Shown here: piece by piece, positions 18,768 through 26,509 of the stretch
Position numbering within the stretch: position 1 is the first letter of the stretch
Layout of the letters: each line of letters begins with the position of its first letter
Source of the DNA: Romeriopsis navalis LEGE 11480
GTDB taxonomy: Bacteria; Cyanobacteriota; Cyanobacteriia; Leptolyngbyales; Leptolyngbyaceae
DNA: 40,965 bases
Reading direction: 5' to 3'
Assembly (NCBI RefSeq): GCF_015207035.1
Contig: NZ_JADEXQ010000056.1
Span: 1 to 40,965 of the forward strand
Program-made: the position numbers and the translations under genes
Notes under the pieces: generated by a model
What the model saw: the letters and a program-made list of their open reading frames with translations, nothing else
Database searches by the model: none
Told to the model about the DNA's origin: nothing

Positions 18768-19873
18768 TGCGACATAATAAAGGGGCAGATTGAATGATTT
18801 GGGTAATCCAGCAATGGTGGGTGTCAGTCGGATCGAAATTGTGGAGAGTGTGGCGACGCTAAAAGCGCTGATGTTGGACCAGCCAAGCGTTGAGTCAAAA
18901 GAACGTTTGCAATGTCTGTATTGGCTCAAAAGTGGTCAAGCGTCGAACGTGAGTGCGGTTGCCACGTTGCTCGGTCGTCATCGCACGACGGTGCAACGTT
19001 GGTTGGCTAAATACCGTAGCGGTGGGATGATGCGTCTGCTTGAAGCGCCCAGCGGCCAAGGACGGAAATCGCAAGTCCCGGAAGCTGTTAAACAAGCGCT
19101 CTTGACTCAGTTATCGACGGAGGAAGGCTTCAGCAGTTATGGGGAAGTCCAAGATTGGTTGGCGGCGCGTGGGGTGGATTTGACCTACGGTGGTACCCAT
19201 TACTACGTACATAATTATCTCCAGGCCAGTTTGAAAGTCAGTCGTCCCCGTAGTCGGTCGCAAAATCCGGCACAAGTCCATCTGTTTAAAAAACCCTCGG
19301 AGCCGAACTGCGATTGATGCAAGCTGAGTATCCAGACCAGCCATTGTGCTACTGGTGTCAGGATGAAACGCACCTGGGCTTGCGGACCATCCGGGGCAAA
19401 CGGCTGACCGCCAAGGGCGTCAAACCGATTTGTCCAGTGCAATGGCCTCGTCAAGCATTCTGGCTCTATGGGCTGGTGTCACCGGCGAGTGGGGCTGCCT
19501 TCTTTTACGAATACTCCCACCTCGATGCTGACTGCTTTGAGCACTTCCTACAGCAATTTGCCCAAACCTTTCCCGACCGCCTGAATGTGATTCAGCTCGA
19601 CCAAGCCGCTGCACATCGCGCCCACCGGATTCAGATTCCCGACAATATCATCTTGCTGCTGCAGCCACCCCATAGCCCGGAACTGAATCCCATTGAACGG
19701 CTCTGGCAAGATCTCAAAGCCGATTTACGAGGACTCAATTTCCTCGACCTTGACCAGCTCCGACAAGCCAGCACAGAAATCTTGCAAGCGATGATGCCAG
19801 ACTGGATTCAGTCGCTGACACAATTCCCCTTCATTATGCGTGCTTTATCTGATGCTCAACTTACTTGATTTGG
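18751..19873 (+). mobile_element. IS630-family insertion sequence
   Basis: 1123 bp bounded by TA dinucleotides (18749-18750 and 19874-19875), the usual IS630 target duplication. Terminal inverted repeats share CCAAATCAAG exactly at both ends and remain partly matched for about 30 bp. It carries one transposase gene in two overlapping frames. It splits the tpsA gene begun at 16641. Confidence 0.9.
18814..19868 (+). CDS. IS630-type transposase, two frames joined by a -1 frameshift
   Basis: The first frame (ATG 18814 to TGA 19317) encodes the N-terminal helix-turn-helix region (NVSAVATLLGRHRTTVQRWL). The second frame continues to 19868 and carries the DDE catalytic domain: Asp in WCQDETH, Asp in IQLDQAAAH and Glu in NPIERLWQDLK. 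The frames overlap, and a run TTTAAAAAAC at 19284-19293 is a plausible -1 slippage site; after it the second frame reads TLGAELRLMQAEYPDQPLCY without a stop. Frameshifted transposases are common in this family, so the gene may be functional. The ribosome-binding site is weak. Confidence 0.85.
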
Positions 19874-19876
19874 TAT

Positions 19877-20170
19877 GACAGCCTCTCCCAGCGCCCGATC
19901 AACAACATCAATCCCGAACAACTTGTAGCCAAGACTTGTGTCGTTCGACAAAATACTGCCCAAGGCCGCTTTGCGATTACGGGCAATACTAATTTACCGA
20001 ATGCACCTACCGCGATAGCACCATCCAGCTATGCCACAGCCAACATACAAACCGCTGAAGCAATAGCTAAATCCAATCGCCCTTGGAAACTGGGTGATCC
20101 CATTATTGAACCAGCAGGCTTCTATCGTCTGGCGAACGATCGCTTAATTCTAGGACGGGAATGCAGGTAA
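19877..20170 (+). pseudogene. tpsA exoprotein gene, 3' part after the IS
   Basis: The frame reads DSLSQRPINNINPEQLVAKT, then CVVRQ..., and ends FYRLANDRLILGRECR. It matches the C-terminus of the TpsA at 22285, including NRPWKLGDPIIEP and both cysteines, here 75 residues apart. No start codon or ribosome-binding site of its own is apparent, so it is probably not translated. Joining the halves with one TA copy does not restore the frame: about 13 nt expected from the paralogue (TSFIQ between PD and NSL) are missing. Confidence 0.88.
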
Positions 20171-20581
20171 TAATATTAGCCTGAGCTGCCATCCCAGCTT
20201 ACCAGTGACATGCACGATCGCCTGGCGCTAATTTCGTTGTATCAGCTTCGATCGTCACTTCAAACGATTGCAGCTCACTTATTTGTGTTGGCATGACTAT
20301 TTCAGTGCTCACTAGGGCATCGGGTGAAATTGCTTTCACCTTGTCTGGAAGCACACCAAAATCAGGATATGGACAAGTCTCATAAGTAGTTTGACTTGTT
20401 GCCCCAGCGTAATCCATTGAATGCCCTGAGTAATTACATTTATGCATCTAAAAAAATCTATGTATCAACTAAAACATTCTAGAATCCAGTGTTCTAGAAC
20501 TCTGAAAAATCACTAGACATTGAAAAATCTCACTGTATAATTTTTCTTAAGTCGTGTGATATTTGTGTGTTAGTACTCTTT
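20171..20581. promoter_or_regulatory. Region upstream of tpsB
   Basis: 411 bp. Apart from the doubtful 82-aa ORF on the minus strand, the right part is AT-rich and holds TATAAT at 20536-20541, 41 bp before the tpsB ATG, with no good -35 at the normal distance. CTAGAATCCAGTGTTCTAG around 20480 is a small inverted repeat. Confidence 0.4.
20199..20447 (-). CDS. Possible small protein, unknown
   Basis: 82 aa from ATG 20447, no clear ribosome-binding site. The sequence has four Cys and Pro/Asp turns (TYETCPYPDFGVLPDKVKA) and a strand-like SFEVTIEADTT. It has no signal peptide and no family I recognise. It fills the gap between the tpsA 3' fragment and tpsB and has no coding sequence opposite. It may be a fragment of a larger gene. 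Confidence 0.3.
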   Translation of the reverse strand: MHKCNYSGHSMDYAGATSQTTYETCPYPDFGVLPDKVKAISPDALVSTEIVMPTQISELQSFEVTIEADTTKLAPGDRACHW

Positions 20582-22288
20582 ATGAAGTTATCGTTTTTTT
20601 CGGGATTGATTTCACCGATCGTCGCGTGTTCCGCTGCGCTCGCGCAGACGGTGCTCCCCCCTGGTATCACGATTCCGCCTGGTGCTGAGAATCGGGTAGA
20701 AGAAACTCTCCCCAAGACGCAGCCAACGCCATCGGTTCAGCCGTCTAGTCCACCTAGGTCCAGCCCACCACCCCGGTTAGATGTGCCAACAACGCCGTCG
20801 TTTCCCAGTGGCAGTAGTGGTATTCCTGAAAAGGTTAAAGTTAAGAGCATTAAAGTTCTGGGAAATACAGTTCTTCGATCGGAGATTGAAGGAATTATTG
20901 CTCCGAATATTGGCAAGGAGTTGACGTTTGATGAACTGCTGAAGATTCGATCGCAAATTACTGAGCTGTATTTGAGTAGTGGTTATATTTCTTCTGGGGC
21001 GTTTGTCCCGAATAACCAGGATCTAAATTCTGGGAATATCATAATTCAGACGGTGGAAGGTGAGCTGGAAAAGGTTCAGATTGCAGGATTGCGTCGATTA
21101 AGTGAAGGTTATGTACGCAAACGGATTGAGAATGCGGCATCTGCTCCGCTGAATCGGTCTAGATTGGAACGGGCTTTGCAGTTGCTACAGATTGATCCAC
21201 TGATTAGTAAGGTGGAGGCGGAACTGGGGGCTGGGAACACACCGGGGCGGAATATCCTGCGTTTGAAACTGACGGAAGCACCAACTTTTCATGCGGGAGT
21301 GCGACTGGATAATAATCAATCGCCCAGTGTGGGTGCGCTGCAGGGTAATGCATTCATTAATAACGATAATTTCTTGGGGTTTGGCGATCGCCTCTCCCTC
21401 AATTATGGGCGAACGGAGGGCTTGAATCTTTATGGTGCGAGCTATACTTTGCCGATTAACTCTAAAGATGGCACGTTATCTTTCCGCTATAGCAACAATA
21501 ACAGCAAAATTATCGAGGATATTTTTGAGGAAATCGGGATTCGTAGTCGTAGCCAAACCTATTCTTTGAGTCTGCGCCAGCCTTTGACCCGGACGGTGAG
21601 TAATGAGTTTGCGGTGGGTTTGTCTTTGGACCTGCGCCGAAGTAAGACGTTTATCCTTGATGATGTACCGTTCTCGTTTTCGGAAGGGCCGGATGAGGGA
21701 CGATCGCAGGCGACGGTTTTGCGTTTCTCGCAGGATTGGGTAAATCGCAATTCGAGTCGTGTGTTGGCTGCACGATCGCAGTTTAGTGTTGGGCTGGATG
21801 CATTTGATGCAACGAAGAATTCGGGAGATATTCCGGATGGCCAGTTTTTTAGTTGGATTGGGCAGTTTCAGTGGGTGCAGCAGCTTTCGCCTCGGACGGT
21901 GTTACTAAGCCGTGTGGCAACGCAGCTGACGCCTGACCCGTTACTTTCGTTGGAGCGGTTTAGCTTGGGTGGTGCGGATACGGTGCGAGGGTATCGGCAG
22001 AATCAGGTGGTTTCGGATAATGGAATTTTTGGATCGATCGAGGGACGAATTCCGTTGACAGCGCAGGCCGATCGGTTGCAGCTAACGCCGTTTTTTGATT
22101 GGGGCTATGGTTGGAATAATTTGGGGGAGAATCCTGACCCGAAGTTTATTGCGAGTTTAGGATTGGGGTTGCGGGCGCGTTTGTTTTCGGGGGTGGAGGC
22201 AAGGATTGATTATGGGATTCCGTTGGTAAGGAGTTCTGACCTGGAGGATCAGCGGTTTCAGTTTTCTGTGAATTATCAGTTCTTTTAG
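20582..22288 (+). CDS. TpsB/FhaC/ShlB-family outer-membrane transporter
   Basis: 568 aa from ATG 20582; the frame is open to a GTG at 20567, but the ATG begins the signal peptide (MKLSFFSGLISPIVACSAAL). A Pro/Ser-rich linker (about 25-80) is followed by two POTRA domains. POTRA1 starts at VKVKSIKVLGNTVL and includes LYLSSGYISSGAFVP; POTRA2 starts at ELEKVQIAGLRRL. The rest is a 16-strand-type beta-barrel with the VRGY motif (GGADTVRGYRQNQ) of loop L6 and a C-terminal Phe. Such proteins secrete TpsA partners by recognising their N-terminal TPS domain. This is the only tpsB here for four tpsA genes. Its stop overlaps the end of the convergent tpsA at 22285 by 4 bp. Confidence 0.93.
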   Translation: MKLSFFSGLISPIVACSAALAQTVLPPGITIPPGAENRVEETLPKTQPTPSVQPSSPPRSSPPPRLDVPTTPSFPSGSSGIPEKVKVKSIKVLGNTVLRSEIEGIIAPNIGKELTFDELLKIRSQITELYLSSGYISSGAFVPNNQDLNSGNIIIQTVEGELEKVQIAGLRRLSEGYVRKRIENAASAPLNRSRLERALQLLQIDPLISKVEAELGAGNTPGRNILRLKLTEAPTFHAGVRLDNNQSPSVGALQGNAFINNDNFLGFGDRLSLNYGRTEGLNLYGASYTLPINSKDGTLSFRYSNNNSKIIEDIFEEIGIRSRSQTYSLSLRQPLTRTVSNEFAVGLSLDLRRSKTFILDDVPFSFSEGPDEGRSQATVLRFSQDWVNRNSSRVLAARSQFSVGLDAFDATKNSGDIPDGQFFSWIGQFQWVQQLSPRTVLLSRVATQLTPDPLLSLERFSLGGADTVRGYRQNQVVSDNGIFGSIEGRIPLTAQADRLQLTPFFDWGYGWNNLGENPDPKFIASLGLGLRARLFSGVEARIDYGIPLVRSSDLEDQRFQFSVNYQFF

Positions 22289-25200
22289 TTTTGGTCTTTT
22301 CGGCATTCGCGGCCCATGACTAGTTTGTTGTTTGCCATGCGATAGAAACCGGTGGGTTCGATGATGGGGTCACCAAGTTTCCATGGACGATTGGTTGATA
22401 TCTGTTGTTTTGAAGTTTGGATTTGGGCAGTGGCAAAGGTTGAGGAATTGACATCGGTAGGGGCATTGGCCAGATTGGTGTTACCGCTCTCATAGAATCT
22501 GCCTTGCTGATCGGTATCTCGGCGGACTAGACAGGTTTGGGCAATGAGTCGATCGGGGTTGATATTTTCTGACGTCAGCTGGGAAAGGCTGTTTTGGATA
22601 AAGCTTGTGTCGGGCAGAGTGATGATTCCAGAAACGCCGCCAGTAGCATTAATATCGACGCGGTTATTACCATCAAATAAAGGGGGAGTATCGGGACGAT
22701 AGTTTTGGCCAAAGAAGGCAGGAGTATTGAAGGTGATATTGCCTCCTTTCCCCTGCTGTGCAAATGCAAGAATGTCACTATCATTGAGAGCAATGATGGA
22801 ATTAGCTGTTAGCGTGATATTGCCACCGCCTCCTATCCCACTGCTAACAAAGGTAGTAATATCACTGTCGTTACTCAAACGAATATTGCCAGCAGTAATA
22901 TTTACAGTACCTCCTGAAAAACTTGCTGCTCTAGTAGAGATTGTGCCGTTGTCAGCTTTCAGGAGGCCACTGATGTTAGCTGTAATATTACCTGCACTTC
23001 CTTGTCCTTCACTTTGGCTGGTTAGGAGAGCTCCAGCCTGCAAACTTAGACTCCTAGTATTAATGGACAGATTGCCTCCATTGCCCGTTGCATTTTGACT
23101 GGATTCTGAGCGTAAACTACTAGAATTGCCGTTTGCTGCTAACCCCAAAATATCAATGTCGGTAGCACGAATAAATACGTCTCCAGCGTTTCCTACACCA
23201 AAAGTAGAAGACCCTACCTGGCCTCCATCTCGAATACTCAGTTGCTCAGTTTCGACTATTAAACTGCCTCTATTTCCTACAGCCGTAGCTTTTGAATTAA
23301 CATCAGCAGTCAAGAAGCTATTCTGTCCAATTACTTCCACTAAATCAGTTGATTTTATAAATAGGGTTCCAGCGCCCCCCTTTCCAGAGGTATCTACCGT
23401 GACTTCTGCACCATCCCTAATACTCAATCGTCTAGCTTCAATCGTTAATTTGCCGCCATTTCCTGTAGCTTGTCTTATAAATCGTGGATCACTTGTGACA
23501 CCCGCATTAATAGCTGTGGAGAAAAAATTGGGCACATCAGGTGTATTAAACAAATCAATTTCATCTGCGCGAATGAAAATATTCCCTGAATCTCCATTAC
23601 CAAAAGTTGCGGCCTGAACCTTACTTCCATCACTGACGCTTAAACGATTGGTCTCAAGAAATATATCTCCTGCACGACCTCTTCCATTCTCGTTAACCTG
23701 TGCGAGTATGCCGCCAGGACCTCCATTTTCACCGCTATCTCCACTCAACTCTATGGATTCCGAAGCCCGGATAGTTACGTTCCCTGCATTCCCTGAACTA
23801 AAGGTAGAAGCAGATAGTACCCCACCATCTGTAATGCTAAGTTGCTTAGTTTCAATCGTTAAATTTCCTCCTCTTCCTGCAGCTCCTGATCTAACGTTGG
23901 CAGACAGAGAGCTATTTTGCCCGACCACTTGTACTGAATCGCTTGCTTTTAAAAATAAGCTGCCAGCATTACCCTGCCCATCAGTATCTACTGTTAATTT
24001 TGCGCCGTCCCTAATACTCAATCGTTTAGCTTCAATCGTTAAATTGCCACCATTTCCTTTCGGCTGCCCTGTGAATCTTTGATCTCTTGTGATCCCAGCA
24101 TTAATATCTGTAGAGAAAAAACGGCTCACATTAGGTCTATTAAATAGATTTATCTCATCAGCACGGATGAACAGATTTCCTGCGTCTCCATCCCCAAAAG
24201 TTGTAGCCTGAACTTTACTTCCATCACTAACACTTAAACGACCAGTTTCAAGGAATATATCTCCTCCACGGCCTATTCCATTCTGATCGATTTGCGCGAG
24301 TATGCCACCAGGACCTCCATTTCTCCCCTTATCTCCGCTTAATTCTACGAATTCAGAAGCACGAATGATTATATTCCCACCATTACCAACCCCAAAGACT
24401 AAAGAGTTTAATTGAGACTGAAGAACAACTAAATTTTGAACTTGAATATTAATATCACCACTATTACCGTTGCTTCCAGAGAATATACTGCTTGAAATAA
24501 CACTGTCTTCAGTAATGGTTAGATTATCTGCTTGGATATTAATATCACCACTATTACCATTGCTTCCAGAGAATACACTGCTTGAAATAACACTATCTCC
24601 ACCAATGGTTAGATTACTTGCTTGAATATTAATATCACCACTATTACCATTGCCATCAGAGAAAATGTTATTTGAAATCCTACTACCTTCAGAAACGGTT
24701 AGATTACCTGTTGCATCTAGAGTAATATCTCCCGATTGGCTATTAGTTGTTCCTAAATTACTTCCGATTCCAGCGTTAAGACCACTGTCTCCTGAGAGGT
24801 CTATATTTCTTGCATTGATTGCAATATCGCCACCACCACCACCCGTAGTTGCTAGAAATCCTGCTCCATTAGTTAAAAGTACATCTGCTCGTGCCAAGCC
24901 ATTCGGAAAATTTAAGCTCAAAACATTATTGTTGATATTTAGCCCAACAGTGCCTATCGCCATTACCCCGCCGAGGTCAATTCGTCCTCCAAACGAAACA
25001 AGACCACCTCCGTCAGACGTAATATTTCCACCCAACAGCAAGAGGCTTCTACCATCTGGAACCCGCAGTCCAAAAGTACTAAAAGAATTAGATGGATCTC
25101 TTCCCGCATCTGCTATGGAATTATTAGATATCACCCCTACCGGAAGCTGATTAAACAGGAGAGCCGAAGGCTGGATTGTCAATAAGGAAGATGGCGTACG

Positions 25201-25671
25201 TGGGATAGAGGCACTAAAATCACCAGCATCTCCGAATTGTAATGCGTCCGCTGTCGTCGCGACAAAAGAACCACCTAAATCCAAACGGGAATCTGCGCCA
25301 AAAACGATCCCATTTGGATTAATCAAAAACAGATTAGCCTCACTCAGTCCCCCTAACGTCCCTAAAATCTGGGAACGACTAGCACCCGTCACACGGGTCA
25401 AGATATTCTGAATTCCAACAGGATTAGCAAAGTAGGCTCCCCTCCCTTCACCAATATTAAACTGCTGAAAACTGTGGAATAGATTACTACCTCGAATTGC
25501 TCCACCCTCAATCCGATCGCTGGGCAATCCCTTAATTATTGCAGGCGTAAGAGTCGATCGTTCCGCCCCCAAAGTCCCATCCGGCACAATCACATTCTGC
25601 GCCATGCTTACCTGTGCTGCACCTAACCAGCCCAAACCCAGAGCACAGATATTCCACCACTTAGTACTCAT
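22285..25671 (-). CDS. TPS-domain (TpsA) exoprotein, large, complete
   Basis: 1128 aa from ATG 25671, preceded by GGAG at about 8 nt; eight codons upstream in frame are ignored. A signal peptide (cleavage near VSMAQ) is followed by the TPS domain: PDGTLGAERST, LFHSFQQFNIGEG, ANLFLINPNGIVFG. The long beta-helix region contains internal duplications of 90 bp and 594 bp. The C-terminus has Cys in AQTCLVRR and in MGRECRKDQN, 76 residues apart, with NRPWKLGDPIIEPTGFYRMA between. I see no other Cys in the mature chain. It lies tail-to-tail with tpsB, its probable exporter. Confidence 0.93.
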   Translation of the reverse strand: MSTKWWNICALGLGWLGAAQVSMAQNVIVPDGTLGAERSTLTPAIIKGLPSDRIEGGAIRGSNLFHSFQQFNIGEGRGAYFANPVGIQNILTRVTGASRSQILGTLGGLSEANLFLINPNGIVFGADSRLDLGGSFVATTADALQFGDAGDFSASIPRTPSSLLTIQPSALLFNQLPVGVISNNSIADAGRDPSNSFSTFGLRVPDGRSLLLLGGNITSDGGGLVSFGGRIDLGGVMAIGTVGLNINNNVLSLNFPNGLARADVLLTNGAGFLATTGGGGGDIAINARNIDLSGDSGLNAGIGSNLGTTNSQSGDITLDATGNLTVSEGSRISNNIFSDGNGNSGDINIQASNLTIGGDSVISSSVFSGSNGNSGDINIQADNLTITEDSVISSSIFSGSNGNSGDINIQVQNLVVLQSQLNSLVFGVGNGGNIIIRASEFVELSGDKGRNGGPGGILAQIDQNGIGRGGDIFLETGRLSVSDGSKVQATTFGDGDAGNLFIRADEINLFNRPNVSRFFSTDINAGITRDQRFTGQPKGNGGNLTIEAKRLSIRDGAKLTVDTDGQGNAGSLFLKASDSVQVVGQNSSLSANVRSGAAGRGGNLTIETKQLSITDGGVLSASTFSSGNAGNVTIRASESIELSGDSGENGGPGGILAQVNENGRGRAGDIFLETNRLSVSDGSKVQAATFGNGDSGNIFIRADEIDLFNTPDVPNFFSTAINAGVTSDPRFIRQATGNGGKLTIEARRLSIRDGAEVTVDTSGKGGAGTLFIKSTDLVEVIGQNSFLTADVNSKATAVGNRGSLIVETEQLSIRDGGQVGSSTFGVGNAGDVFIRATDIDILGLAANGNSSSLRSESSQNATGNGGNLSINTRSLSLQAGALLTSQSEGQGSAGNITANISGLLKADNGTISTRAASFSGGTVNITAGNIRLSNDSDITTFVSSGIGGGGNITLTANSIIALNDSDILAFAQQGKGGNITFNTPAFFGQNYRPDTPPLFDGNNRVDINATGGVSGIITLPDTSFIQNSLSQLTSENINPDRLIAQTCLVRRDTDQQGRFYESGNTNLANAPTDVNSSTFATAQIQTSKQQISTNRPWKLGDPIIEPTGFYRMANNKLVMGRECRKDQN
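23150..24390 (-). repeat. 594-bp in-frame duplication inside tpsA
   Basis: Two consecutive ~198-codon modules. The landmark TATGCC(A/G)CCAGG occurs at 24301 and 23707, exactly 594 bp apart. Each module contains ELSGD..GGPGGILAQ, LSVSDGSKVQA, FFST.INAG and LSIRDGA. Divergence is moderate, so the duplication is older than the one at 1-535. Confidence 0.85.
24445..24715 (-). repeat. 90-bp tandem repeat, three copies
   Basis: AATATCACCACTATTACC recurs at 24451, 24541 and 24631, a strict 90-bp (30-codon) period. The unit encodes SGDINIQA.NLTI..DSVISS with a SGSNGN turn. It is very likely one or two turns of beta-helix. Confidence 0.9.
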
Positions 25672-26029
25672 CACCGAGACTCCAACAAGCAACATTCACC
25701 CAAAATTATAAGATCTCCTTTCAAGTCCCAATGCATCAAACTTCACAAAATGATCTATTCACAGAATCAATCTAGAACTTGTATACCAAGACGATTCAGG
25801 AGCTAGAACGACCCTTCCCAGTTCGACGCTTGATATACAGTGGGTTTGCCCACGTCAGGCTTAAGATCCCTCCACAGCTATTGCTTTTGGGCTCATTCAA
25901 CAACCTTATCATTGAGAAAATTCTGTACATTTGCAACGACCATCACCGCTGCTCCAAAAACACTGAAGCAACAGCACGCCAGTGCTTGAACTGGGCGATT
26001 GGTTAATTAGCTTGGCTAACCCAATTGGG
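25672..26029. other. Intergenic region upstream of the large tpsA
   Basis: 358 bp between the small exported-protein gene and the tpsA start, both on minus. It should contain the tpsA promoter. A 75-codon TTG-initiated frame on plus has no supporting signal. I recognise nothing else. Confidence 0.3.
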
Positions 26030-26491
26030 CTACTCTGGCAAATTCACAACCTGCTGCGTCTGCGTGATTACTTTGCCACCCTGATAAGCCGTGATTTCAA
26101 CTTGATAGGCATTCCTAGGTTGCAGCAAACCAGACACATCTAATTTCGCTACATCCACGATTTGCTCAACGGTGACTCCGTGCCCAAAAATCTTAACCTG
26201 GTAATGCGAAGCTCGCCGGATCGGCGCTTGCCAAGTAATTTGCCCAGAGGCATTTGCCCGTACTTCCCAACCTTTTACCTGAAGCTGATCACCTTTGGGT
26301 AAGACACACAACTGACGCTTATCAGTGGGGCAGAGCCGGAGAGTTGGGGCCGCTTTACGCCGACATTGCAGCCGATTACCGACGCGCACACAAGCAATCC
26401 GCAGGGAACGTCGGGGTTTCGAGGCCAACGCCGCCGGACTCATGCTCGCTAAAGCAACGAGTGAAACGATCGACAAAACTAAAAAACGCAT
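26030..26491 (-). CDS. Small exported protein, beta-sandwich-like
   Basis: 153 aa from ATG 26491. The signal peptide runs MRFLVLSIVSLVALASMSP with cleavage near ALAS. The mature protein begins Arg-rich with Cys in RIACVR, QCRRK, LRLCPT and QLCVLP, then a beta-rich half (GWEVRANASGQITWQAP... YQVEITAYQGGKVIT) that resembles a fibronectin-III-like fold. It starts 18 nt after the kinase stop and is almost certainly cotranscribed with it. It may act as an extracytoplasmic partner of the membrane-anchored kinase; that is inference from position only. Confidence 0.75.
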   Translation of the reverse strand: MRFLVLSIVSLVALASMSPAALASKPRRSLRIACVRVGNRLQCRRKAAPTLRLCPTDKRQLCVLPKGDQLQVKGWEVRANASGQITWQAPIRRASHYQVKIFGHGVTVEQIVDVAKLDVSGLLQPRNAYQVEITAYQGGKVITQTQQVVNLPE

Positions 26492-26509
26492 GATTTAAAT
26501 TTTGAAATA

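Noticed and set aside
19865-20170. Independent small gene after the IS
   Set aside because: The first residues come from the IS end; the rest is the severed C-terminus of the TpsA protein.
22727-25150. Several 120-166 codon open frames on the plus strand (for example 23126-23617, 24650-25150)
   Set aside because: They lie opposite the tpsA coding sequence, have Pro/Ser-rich low-information translations, and no ribosome-binding sites.
25779-26006. 75-codon plus-strand frame
   Set aside because: TTG start, no ribosome-binding site, no recognisable sequence.
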